Source of the DNA: Cloacimonetes bacterium UBA6081
GTDB lineage: Bacteria; Cloacimonadota; Cloacimonadia; Cloacimonadales; Cloacimonadaceae
NCBI GenBank assembly: GCA_002428685.1
Contig: DIXL01000025.1
Location: 1-22,130, forward strand
DNA: 22,130 bases
Reading direction: 5' to 3'
The translations under genes and the position numbers were made by a program. The notes beneath the pieces are model-generated. The model saw nothing but the letters and a program-made list of their open reading frames with translations, was not told the DNA's origin and did no database searches. Every line of letters begins with the position of its first letter. The stretch's first letter is position 1. Shown in pieces: positions 15,372 to 22,130 of this stretch.

Positions 15372-16832
15372 ATGAAACAGCTAACTGTGGACCTAAGCAA
15401 TCTGGCCGAAGTTTTTACTCAGCAATTTGCACCTCAGGATGTTGCGGCAGCGCAAACCTACTTTTTGAAACAACTTTCCTTAAGCATGCATGCCTTTTAT
15501 CGGGGTAAAATGCAAACCCTTCCCAAGGCTGGTATTTGGGGATTTAACTGGTTTAACGTTTGGTACACCCCCGGAGTTTCATCTGTATCCACTACAATAA
15601 GAAACGATATTCAGAGTTCCTATGAACTATCCAACCGCAGCAACCTTGTGGCCGTGGTAAGCGACTCCACCCGCGTTTTGGGTGATGGCGATTGTGGCAA
15701 AGCCGGCGGTTTGGGAGTTATGGAAGGCAAAGCCATGCTAATGAAGTATCTTGGGGCTTGCGATGCCATAGCTTTGTGCATGGACAGCCGTGATGGCAAA
15801 GGGATTCCGCAAGCTCAGAAGATTATAGATTTTGTCCGGATGTTGCAGCCCAGCGTGGGGGCAGTGAATCTGGAAGACATTTCCCAACCCAATTGTTACA
15901 GAGTTTTGGACGAACTGCGCGAAAGCTGCGATATTCCTGTATGGCACGACGATGCGCAAGGCACTGCTTGCGTAACTTTGGCCGGACTGATAAACGCGCT
16001 TAAACTGGCCGACAAAAAGATCGGAAATATCCGCTGTGTGCTTTATGGAGCCGGAGCATCCAACAGCACCATCGCCAGTTTCCTGCTGCAAAGCGGGCTT
16101 GATCCGCATAATCTGATTATTTTCGATAGCCGCGGTTCGCTGCATCCCAAGCGCATGGACATAGAGCAAAATCCCCAGAAATACCGCCAGTGGGCTTTGG
16201 CAAAAATATCCAATCCAAGCTGCATCGAAGGCATGGAAAACGCCATGCGGAATGCTGATGTGCTAATAGCCCTTTCCACGCCTGGACCTAATACAATCAA
16301 GCCGGAATGGATAAACAAAATGGCTGCGAAATCCATAGTTTTCACCTGTGCCAATCCGGTTCCGGAGATCTATCCCTACGATGCTAAAGCTGCTGGAGCT
16401 TTTATTGTAGCCACCGGCAGAGGAGATTTTGCCAATCAGATTAATAATTCCTGTGGTTTCCCAGGCATTCTGAAGGGTGCGCTTACCGTGCGTGCCTGTA
16501 AAATTACCGATAATATGGCAATTGCTGCAGCGCATTCTTTGGCCTCCTATGCAGAGAAACGGGGTATTACCCCAGAGGATATAGTTCCCAAAATGGATGA
16601 GGCAGATGTTTTTGCCTATGAAGCAGCAGATGTGGCCATGCAAGCTATTGCAGATGGCGTTGCCGGAATTAAACTTAGTCGCAAAGAAGTGTTTGAAAAG
16701 GTGAAAACTGAAATTAACAGCACCCGCGCTTTGTGCCATAACTTGATGGAAGGCGGTTTTATCTCTTCGCCACCTGCCGAGCTGATAAATAAAGCCTTAG
16801 AAAGCACTATTACCCAATTCAACAGGAAATAG
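15372..16832 (+). CDS. NAD(P)-dependent malic enzyme (divergent subfamily)
   Basis: 486 aa. It would oxidatively decarboxylate malate to pyruvate. Malic-enzyme signatures: WYTPGVS with catalytic Y65, VMEGKA with K120, NLEDI (E168, D169) and IPVWHDDAQGTA (D193/D194) for the divalent metal, a Rossmann motif YGAGAS (225-230), CANPVPEIYP, and GRGDFANQINNSCGFPGILKGAL. Two sites differ from common malic enzymes: the loop before K120 reads LGDGDCGKAGGLG rather than LGLGDIGPLAGLP, and the nucleotide motif is GAGAS rather than GAGAA. This is consistent with a separate subfamily; cofactor choice cannot be read with certainty. Shine-Dalgarno AGGA at 15362-15365. The UPF0104 gene begins one base after the stop. 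Confidence 0.88.
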   Translation: MKQLTVDLSNLAEVFTQQFAPQDVAAAQTYFLKQLSLSMHAFYRGKMQTLPKAGIWGFNWFNVWYTPGVSSVSTTIRNDIQSSYELSNRSNLVAVVSDSTRVLGDGDCGKAGGLGVMEGKAMLMKYLGACDAIALCMDSRDGKGIPQAQKIIDFVRMLQPSVGAVNLEDISQPNCYRVLDELRESCDIPVWHDDAQGTACVTLAGLINALKLADKKIGNIRCVLYGAGASNSTIASFLLQSGLDPHNLIIFDSRGSLHPKRMDIEQNPQKYRQWALAKISNPSCIEGMENAMRNADVLIALSTPGPNTIKPEWINKMAAKSIVFTCANPVPEIYPYDAKAAGAFIVATGRGDFANQINNSCGFPGILKGALTVRACKITDNMAIAAAHSLASYAEKRGITPEDIVPKMDEADVFAYEAADVAMQAIADGVAGIKLSRKEVFEKVKTEINSTRALCHNLMEGGFISSPPAELINKALESTITQFNRK

Positions 16833-16833
16833 A

Positions 16834-17715
16834 GTGAATAATCCCTTTAAAAGCCGTCCCGGAAAAATCTTGCTTTATGTGCTGAAGCTGGCCTTGAGTT
16901 TTTACATTATGTATCGTATTTCGGCCAAGATAGATTTTAGCAACGCAATAAGCGGCATCGGCAGTCTGCCCTTTACCACCATTGGGTTACTGATTCTATT
17001 AAGCATTTTACGCCACATTATTCAGTATTATAACTGGTTGTTTGCCCTGCGGATAAATCCGGAATTTAAAGCCCATAAACGCGAGGTGATAGACTCATAC
17101 ATGATTGGCTTACCCCTGCGTTTTGCCTTGCCGGGAGGTCATGCCTGCTTTGCCAAAGTGCTTTATGTATCCAATAGCAGCAAGATAGCTTCCTTATGGA
17201 GCACAGCATTAGAGCGGACTACAATGAGCTGGGCTAACTGGTTGTTTGCAGCGGCAGCAGGATTGTTTTATTACACAGACTATGCTCCCTGGATCTGGAT
17301 TGCCTTGTTCATGGTTGTTTTAATGATTCCAGAGTTTGTGAAGTTTGCCTTTTCTTTCAGGCTCGAATGGCGTCCTCTAAGGGAATCTTTTTGCACTATT
17401 GCGCCTTTCATGATGCTTTTACAAGTGGCCAACACGCTTATTACCTATCTGCAATACTGGCTGATTTTAATCTGTTTTGTCCCTATTTCTGGCTGGGAAA
17501 CCTGGGTGCGCATGGCCTTGGTTCAGTTTTCCAATACCATCCCCATAACTATCGCGGGATTGGGATTACGTGAAGGCTTTGCCATCCATTTTCTGCAAAC
17601 CGCTGGTTTTAATGCTGAGCAGGCGGTTTCTGCCACGCTTAGTTTATTTATTATTCATGATGTCCTGCCCGCATTGGTCGGAATGGGCTTTCTGATCAAA
17701 ACCAAAAAGAAATAG
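16834..17715 (+). CDS. UPF0104 / AglD-type integral membrane protein (LPG_synthase_TM-like)
   Basis: 293 aa starting at GTG 16834 with AGGA at 16824-16827. It is highly hydrophobic with about seven to eight helices. The C-terminal signature NTIPITIAGLGLREGFAIHFL is typical of the lysylphosphatidylglycerol synthetase/flippase-like transmembrane family. No aminoacyl-transferase domain is attached, so lysyl-lipid synthesis is not implied; a lipid- or glycan-transport role is a guess. It follows the malic enzyme by one base and is presumably co-transcribed. Confidence 0.82.
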   Translation: MNNPFKSRPGKILLYVLKLALSFYIMYRISAKIDFSNAISGIGSLPFTTIGLLILLSILRHIIQYYNWLFALRINPEFKAHKREVIDSYMIGLPLRFALPGGHACFAKVLYVSNSSKIASLWSTALERTTMSWANWLFAAAAGLFYYTDYAPWIWIALFMVVLMIPEFVKFAFSFRLEWRPLRESFCTIAPFMMLLQVANTLITYLQYWLILICFVPISGWETWVRMALVQFSNTIPITIAGLGLREGFAIHFLQTAGFNAEQAVSATLSLFIIHDVLPALVGMGFLIKTKKK

Positions 17716-17786
17716 GGACTGATCTGTTAAATATTTAGATTACAACAACTTATGCAATAATTAAAGTAATGAAGTAGGAACCCACC

Positions 17787-19187
17787 ATGGAAGAACTGAA
17801 AGGCGTTAGAACCCTTATACTGAACGAAAGCGACCCCGCCATTTTACGCGAAAGGGTGCGCAGATATTTTCACCAAACCTTTACCATAGATGAAAAGCTG
17901 TATGAAAGCATTGCCAGGGATGAAGGATTTTATTTACGGGCAGATGCCTTGCGCCACCCCTTGGTCTTCTATTTAGGGCATACAGCGGTGTTTTATATCA
18001 ACAAACTTAAGATTGCTCGCATAGTGTCGCAGCGTATCAATCCTGCTTACGAATCCATGTTTGCTATTGGAGTGGATGAAATGAGTTGGGACGATCTGAA
18101 CGAAGCGCATTACAATTGGCCATCCATCCCGGAGGTTAAAGCCTATCGGAATGAGGTGCGAGCCATAGTGGATAAGCTAATCAGCGATTTACCCCTGGAC
18201 GAAAAAGGCATAAATTGGGATAGTCCCTGGTGGGCAATTATCATGGGGATAGAACATCAGCGCATCCACTTGGAAACTTCTTCGGTGCTGATTCGCCAGT
18301 TGCCTATCTCTGAAGTTCAACAATTGGATTTTTGGGATTACTGCCACAGCACTGGAGCAGCCCCGGAAAACCAGCTTTTAGATGTCCCCGGCGGGGAAGT
18401 GAATCTGGGCAAAACTACAAATGACCCCCTGTATGGCTGGGATAATGAATATGGCCATACACGCTTTGAAATCAAGGACTTCAAGGCTTCCCGCTACCTG
18501 GTTTCCAATGCGGAATTCTATCGTTTCGTGGAAGCCGGAGGTTATGAGTCGCAGGAATTCTGGACAGAAGAAGGCTGGGCTTGGAAAACTTTTCAGGGCT
18601 GTCGTTATCCGCGTTTTTGGCAAAAAAACTCTGAAGGGGCATGGCTGCTTCGAACCATGGCCAGTTTAATTCCCCTGCCCTGGAATCATCCGGTGGAGGT
18701 TAACTATCTGGAGGCCAAGGCTTTTTGCAACTGGTTGGCAGCTAAAACAGTAAAGGCTATCCGTTTACCTTCCGAAGCACAGTGGTATAGGCTGCGAGAC
18801 CTCTGTGTTAAGTCAGATCAGCCCTATTGGGAAAAGGCTCCCGGCAACATAAATCTGGAATATTACGCCTCTGCCTGCCCTGTGAATGAATTCTGCTTCG
18901 GTGCTTTCTATGACGTAATTGGCAATGTGTGGCAATGGACAGAAACGCAGTTTACCGGATTTCCAGGCTTTGCAGTGCATCCCTATTACGACGACTTCTC
19001 TGTTCCCACCTTCGATACAAGGCACAACCTGATTAAGGGCGGGTCTTTTATCTCAACGGGAAACGAGGCCTTGCGCAATTCACGCTATGCCTTCCGCCGC
19101 CACTTCTATCAGCATGCCGGTTTTCGCTACGTGGAAAGCGATGAGCCGAACGCTGCTGAAACTAATACTGTGCTACCGGGGTTATAA
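17787..19187 (+). CDS. ovoA: OvoA-type 5-histidylcysteine sulfoxide synthase without methyltransferase domain
   Basis: 466 aa. A non-heme iron enzyme that uses O2 to join cysteine to histidine in ovothiol synthesis. Residues about 20-175 are the DinB-like domain with HPLVFYLGHTAVFYINKL (H65) and the iron-binding H-x3-H-x-E motif in EHQRIHLE (H157, H161, E163). Residues about 196-445 are the FGE/SUMF1-like domain, including GNVWQWTETQFTGF and RYAFRRHFYQHAGFRYV, which is OvoA-like rather than EgtB-like. Canonical OvoA has about 200 or more further residues of SAM methyltransferase; here the chain stops about 20 residues after GFRYV, and no methyltransferase remnant is visible downstream. Shine-Dalgarno AGGAA at 17776-17780. 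The product may be the unmethylated sulfoxide, or a separate enzyme may complete the pathway. Confidence 0.82.
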   Translation: MEELKGVRTLILNESDPAILRERVRRYFHQTFTIDEKLYESIARDEGFYLRADALRHPLVFYLGHTAVFYINKLKIARIVSQRINPAYESMFAIGVDEMSWDDLNEAHYNWPSIPEVKAYRNEVRAIVDKLISDLPLDEKGINWDSPWWAIIMGIEHQRIHLETSSVLIRQLPISEVQQLDFWDYCHSTGAAPENQLLDVPGGEVNLGKTTNDPLYGWDNEYGHTRFEIKDFKASRYLVSNAEFYRFVEAGGYESQEFWTEEGWAWKTFQGCRYPRFWQKNSEGAWLLRTMASLIPLPWNHPVEVNYLEAKAFCNWLAAKTVKAIRLPSEAQWYRLRDLCVKSDQPYWEKAPGNINLEYYASACPVNEFCFGAFYDVIGNVWQWTETQFTGFPGFAVHPYYDDFSVPTFDTRHNLIKGGSFISTGNEALRNSRYAFRRHFYQHAGFRYVESDEPNAAETNTVLPGL

Positions 19188-19213
19188 ATAGTTTTATGTA
19201 AAACTAATGCCTC

Positions 19214-19309
19214 CTAAACCCAAATGCCCTTGGCAGTTAAGGCCAGTTTGATTTTTTCCATTAGATTAGCCCACATCGAAGGGTTAACGATCTGTGTTGC
19301 TTCTGGCAC
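19214..19309 (-). CDS. Possible 31-aa small protein
   Basis: Short ORF from GTG (19307-19309) to TAG (19214-19216). AAAGGAG at 19322-19316 is ideally spaced (6 nt) upstream. The peptide begins MPEATQIVNPSMWANLMEKI and ends TAKGIWV; it reads as an amphipathic helix with ordinary codons. An in-frame stop lies just upstream, so it is not the tail of a longer visible ORF in this frame. It is convergent with the ovoA-like gene. No family recognised. It may be a genuine microprotein, or a remnant of a degraded gene. Confidence 0.4.
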   Translation of the reverse strand: MPEATQIVNPSMWANLMEKIKLALTAKGIWV

Positions 19310-19591
19310 AACATTCTCCTTTTATCTTTCCTATACCAAATAAGCGCAGCAAACGCCCATGCCTGTATGTGTTTTGTTAGTTATTTAACAGTATAAACGA
19401 AATTTGAAGATTGCGCCACAACATTAGATTATTGGCAGTTGCCATCACTATTGCACTACTGTGGAACTACTATGGCATTACTATAATTGACCGTAATCCT
19501 ATAGCAATGTTACCCTGTTAAAACAGTGGTGCGGAGAGGCAGGGATGATGAAACTTTTTTTGATATATTTAAGGGGGGGGAAATGAGGTGT
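19310..19591. other. Gene-poor, repeat-containing interval
   Basis: This 280-bp stretch between the 31-codon ORF and the two minus-strand genes shows no convincing gene. It holds an array of degenerate 11-bp units (19442-19485), the self-complementary CTGTTAAAACAG near 19516, a T7 run and a run of eight G at 19573-19580. No good intrinsic terminator for the minus-strand unit is seen. A small plus-strand ORF that runs through its end overlaps the 62-aa membrane-protein gene and is probably not real. Confidence 0.6.
19442..19485. repeat. Four degenerate 11-bp tandem units
   Basis: Reading in steps of 11 gives CCATCACTATT, GCACTACTGTG, GAACTACTATG, GCATTACTATA, with consensus close to GCACTACTATG. 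The period equals about one helical turn and equals that of the unit in the 2665-2743 palindrome, but the units differ and similarity is limited. Confidence 0.45.
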
Positions 19592-19780
19592 TTAAGGGTT
19601 TTGCTGCTTTTTTGCAGCCTTGGTTTCGCGGTCGTGCCTGTGCCAAATAAGATGCAATTCAAAGCCCACAAAGGCAAAAAACAAACCCAGAAGCCCCTTC
19701 CAACCTAAAGAGGGATATAGCAAATACAGGGCAACCGCCATAATAATCCATTCTATTGCTGCTAAGAGATACTGATGCAT
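19592..19780 (-). CDS. Small two-helix membrane protein
   Basis: 62 aa. Two hydrophobic helices (about residues 5-23, LLAAIEWIIMAVALYLLYP, and 27-46, WKGLLGLFFAFVGFELHLIW) are joined by a short SLG turn, then a basic tail HRHDRETKAAKKQQNP. This fits the inner membrane with both ends in the cytoplasm. Shine-Dalgarno GGAG at 19789-19786, 5 nt before ATG. It starts 28 bp after the stop of the caspase gene and is likely co-transcribed with it. No family recognised; a partner or regulator of the secreted caspase is possible but only inferred from position. Confidence 0.72.
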   Translation of the reverse strand: MHQYLLAAIEWIIMAVALYLLYPSLGWKGLLGLFFAFVGFELHLIWHRHDRETKAAKKQQNP

Positions 19781-19808
19781 AAAAACTCCATACTCGTATT
19801 AGCTCAGG

Positions 19809-21941
19809 TTAATTTGCCCGTGCTTTGCGCACAATGCGCAAGCCTACTTCATTGTTTTTGTGCTCGGGTGAAAATCCGTTGCGGGCAGTAACCACGCAGG
19901 CACCGTCATCCTTGGCCCAGCTTCCGCCGCGAACTGCACGATAGGAACCGCTGCTTGCGCCTTTGGGGTTGGTTTGTTTTTCTTTGCCATAGGCACCCCA
20001 AAAATCCCAGCACCATTCAGCCACGTTGCCACTAAGATCAAAAAACCCCCATTCGTTGGGAGCTAAAGTGCCCACTTCCTTAACCCGCGCATTGCTGTTG
20101 TCAATGTGCCAGGCCACATCCTCTACGTAGTTGCTGCCGGCATGCTTTTTGGCATAGTTGCCGTCTCCGCATTTTGCGGCAAATTCCCATTCTGCTTCGG
20201 TGGGCAATCTGTAGCCGGTGGCCTGCCAATTGCAGGTAACTGAATAGCGAAAGGAATCAAACTCGCTTTCGTTGTTGATGTCGGTAAGGCTTTTATCTAT
20301 TATGTAGCAAGGTTCCAGGCCATCAAGCGTGCTGAGGGCATTGCAAAATTCCAAAGCATCATACCAGCTTATATTGGTTACGGGGAATTTATTGCCGGTG
20401 CGGGCAGAAGGATTTGCCTTCATTACAGAATTCCACAGTTTCTGGCTAACTTCCGTGTAGCTCATTAAAAAAGGCTGCAAACTAACCTCGTGGTGTGGAC
20501 GTTCGGTATCGGGACGGTCCATAAACTGGGAACCCATAAAAAAATCACCACCCGGCAAATAGATCAGCTCACGCAAGTAGGGAACCACATCGTTTTGATT
20601 TACCGTGATTTGGGTGTTTACCCTGTCGGAAATTAACACGTCCTGACGATAGCAAGAAAATCTGCCGAAGAGCTCCAGAGTGAAGTCGCCGGCATCAACT
20701 TTGGGAAACTTTTTCAGCTTATTTGCGCTAAACTCCCCAAGCAGCTTGCCGCCAAGATAAACGTCTCCCGCAAAAGGACATAGCAATTCCAAACTGCCAG
20801 AACCAAGCGCAGGAAAACTCCTGATAGGCGATAAAGCCTGACCGGTAGGGGTTATATCCTTGGCCGGAGGGGTGGAATTTACCGCTGGAGGCTCGGTTGG
20901 CTTCTGCAATTCTTCCACAAAAGTATCCGGTGCGTCGAAATCTATCAGGCTTATCTGGTTTTTCATCACTTTCAGCTTGCGGCTAAGCTCTTCGCGCGGG
21001 TTTTTGAGCACTACCACGTGCTCGCCCACGGGAATTTCTTTCCAATTGCCCTCAGCACCGGCAAGGAGGCTTTGGTAAAATACGCCATCCAGATAAAGCT
21101 CTCCCCCAAACTGGCTTTGAACCCTGATTTGGCCAAAATCTGTGAGAACCGGTGCAAGGACTTCGGCGGGGGGCCTGTTTACCTGCACTGGAATGGATGG
21201 ATTGGCCAGGGAAGCGGATTCGCTTTTGTTGAAATAGAAATCATAGCGCAAATTACCGGTGGAATAGGGAATCTGACGTTCCTGGGTTTTGATGGCTACT
21301 TCGTTTGAGATGATTTGCACCAAATCGGTTACTTTCTTGTCCGGAGTTCGGATGTTGGCCAAAAGGGATTCTGTGAAGGGGCTATTGCGTCCCGTGCCTT
21401 CCTCCGCGGTTTTTCCTGCTTCCGCGGAAAACAGGACATACTGAGTTCCTGCAGCAGCATGCAAGGGTGCCAAACCGCTGTTTAAAGAACGCGAGAAGCT
21501 GAAAGGATTATCTCGACAGGCATCCAGAATTACAATGCTGAGGGCAGCACGTTTCAGCTCCCCCAGCAGCAAAGAGCAATCGTAAGATAAAAATGCACAA
21601 CGGATGGCAGAATCTATGTATTCACTAACCGGAACCAGATAATTGTTGCCTTCTATCTGCATGGCATGGCCACTGTAAAAAAACACCGCTTCATCAGATG
21701 GGGTTAAAGCAGCCACAAAACTGCCAACTGCCTCATAAAAACCGGGACGATTCAGATTTTGATGTAAACTGACGATAAATCCCAGCTCGGTTAAAGTGGC
21801 AGCCACGTCTGTGGCATCGTTTATAGAATTGCGCAGCTCACCCGTTTCGTAGGTTGCATTGCCTATCACCAGTGCCTTTCGCGCCGCAAAAACGGGCAGT
21901 AGCATAATCAGCATCAGGCAGATTATAATTACTTTTTTCAT
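19809..21941 (-). CDS. Secreted caspase-like (C14) protease with PEGA-like and SUMF1/FGE-like domains
   Basis: 710 aa. Signal peptide at residues 1-20 (MKKVIIICLMLIMLLPVFAA). Residues about 21-235 are a caspase/metacaspase-like domain: RKALVIGNATY start, FFYSGHA with catalytic H92, ILDACRDNPF with catalytic C142. Two PEGA-like beta modules (about 269-335 and 382-447) are separated by a Pro-rich linker. Residues about 459-706 are a formylglycine-generating-enzyme/SUMF1-like domain (YLPGGDFFMGSQF, GYRLPTEAEWEFAA, GFFDLSGNVAEWCWDFWG, RGGSW). The paired catalytic cysteines of true FGE were not recognised, so this part is probably a binding module. Expected in the periplasm or on the surface. Shine-Dalgarno AAGGAG at 21954-21949. 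Substrate unknown. Confidence 0.9.
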   Translation of the reverse strand: MKKVIIICLMLIMLLPVFAARKALVIGNATYETGELRNSINDATDVAATLTELGFIVSLHQNLNRPGFYEAVGSFVAALTPSDEAVFFYSGHAMQIEGNNYLVPVSEYIDSAIRCAFLSYDCSLLLGELKRAALSIVILDACRDNPFSFSRSLNSGLAPLHAAAGTQYVLFSAEAGKTAEEGTGRNSPFTESLLANIRTPDKKVTDLVQIISNEVAIKTQERQIPYSTGNLRYDFYFNKSESASLANPSIPVQVNRPPAEVLAPVLTDFGQIRVQSQFGGELYLDGVFYQSLLAGAEGNWKEIPVGEHVVVLKNPREELSRKLKVMKNQISLIDFDAPDTFVEELQKPTEPPAVNSTPPAKDITPTGQALSPIRSFPALGSGSLELLCPFAGDVYLGGKLLGEFSANKLKKFPKVDAGDFTLELFGRFSCYRQDVLISDRVNTQITVNQNDVVPYLRELIYLPGGDFFMGSQFMDRPDTERPHHEVSLQPFLMSYTEVSQKLWNSVMKANPSARTGNKFPVTNISWYDALEFCNALSTLDGLEPCYIIDKSLTDINNESEFDSFRYSVTCNWQATGYRLPTEAEWEFAAKCGDGNYAKKHAGSNYVEDVAWHIDNSNARVKEVGTLAPNEWGFFDLSGNVAEWCWDFWGAYGKEKQTNPKGASSGSYRAVRGGSWAKDDGACVVTARNGFSPEHKNNEVGLRIVRKARAN

Positions 21942-21977
21942 AGCCAGACTCCTTCCGCTATTACTCTGGAACCTTTG

Positions 21978-22004
21978 CTTAAGCCAAACAGATGGGGGCT
22001 TAAG
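21978..22004. promoter_or_regulatory. 8-bp hairpin upstream of the caspase gene
   Basis: Perfect arms CTTAAGCC (21978-21985) and GGCTTAAG (21997-22004) with an 11-base loop. It lies in the predicted leader of the caspase transcript, about 40 bp before the start codon. On the plus strand a T-rich tract (22006-22013) follows, so it could end antisense transcription; on the minus strand it would be a leader hairpin or operator. Confidence 0.5.
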
Positions 22005-22037
22005 TTATTTTTTGCTCACTAATTATATATGGTAGCC

Positions 22038-22066
22038 AATGTTTTGCGGCTTGGACAGGATGTCAA
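22038..22066 (-). promoter_or_regulatory. Putative promoter of the caspase and small membrane protein genes
   Basis: On the minus strand, TTGACA at 22066-22061, a 17-bp spacer, and AACATT at 22043-22038 (A2, T6) followed by GG. A TATAAT on the same strand at 22027-22022 lacks a good -35 at standard spacing, but could be an alternative -10. Either implies a leader of roughly 75-95 nt containing the 21978-22004 hairpin. Confidence 0.5.
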
Positions 22067-22130
22067 TCAAAATTTGGTTTTGGGTTAGATTTTCGGCCAA
22101 GCGACTGATTATATTATCATTTAGCAGGAG

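Noticed and set aside
19526..19708. 60-codon plus-strand ORF opposite the small membrane protein
   Set aside because: It runs through the eight-G run and ends in a basic low-complexity tail; the opposite strand encodes a far more protein-like two-helix sequence with a good ribosome-binding site.

Overview
The window is about 22.1 kb of a bacterial chromosome with moderate base composition (mid-40s % GC by eye). It is mostly housekeeping and cell-envelope genes. The organism is a diderm: there is an Omp85-type beta-barrel protein, a lipobox lipoprotein and several signal peptides. The gene mix suggests a Candidatus Cloacimonadota-like or related Fibrobacteres-Chlorobi-Bacteroidetes lineage: gidB-parA-parB next to a secreted beta-repeat/HEAT protein, a PepT-like peptidase with dapB-dapF, a secreted caspase fused to an SUMF1 domain, and an OvoA-type sulfoxide synthase. 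That placement is inference from family mix and was not tested.

Layout. (1) 1-181: small nested repeats with no gene. (2) 182-1909: a CPA2 cation/proton antiporter with a C-terminal PTS EIIA domain. (3) 1969-2490: an ORF6N-domain protein with a palindrome upstream of its start and a related palindrome inside its reading frame. (4) tRNA-Asn, then a perfect 24-bp inverted repeat. (5) 2822-5988: a secreted 842-aa protein with 13 GxDxY repeats plus HEAT-like repeats, overlapping rsmG. (6) 6105-7732: parA-parB. (7) 7836-11091: a tight operon of a PepT-like peptidase, dapB, dapF and a RodZ-like HTH/membrane protein. (8) lepA followed by an Omp85-family protein. (9) A 62-aa Ala/Pro/Glu-rich lipoprotein with a UUCG-loop terminator. 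(10) A divergent malic enzyme and a UPF0104/AglD-type membrane protein. (11) An OvoA-type sulfoxide synthase without the usual C-terminal methyltransferase. (12) On the minus strand: a 31-codon small ORF, a 62-aa two-helix membrane protein, and a secreted caspase-PEGA-SUMF1 protein.

How the genes fit together. rsmG-parA-parB is the order often seen near bacterial replication origins. The dapB/dapF pair supplies lysine and the meso-diaminopimelate of peptidoglycan, and the RodZ-like gene beside it fits a cell-wall role. Envelope functions recur throughout the window: Omp85, lipoprotein, UPF0104, secreted repeat protein and secreted caspase.

The most unusual signals are: the paired palindromes of the ORF6N gene (31 bp upstream, 27 bp in-frame, 25 of 31 aligned bases identical); a repeated promoter grammar of perfect intergenic TTGACA followed at exactly 17 bp by a hexamer keeping mainly A2 and T6 and then G; the 24-bp inverted repeat built of 11-bp units; the single-domain OvoA homologue; and the caspase fusion with a small membrane protein behind it. 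No CRISPR array, insertion sequence, phage module or convincing parS site was seen.
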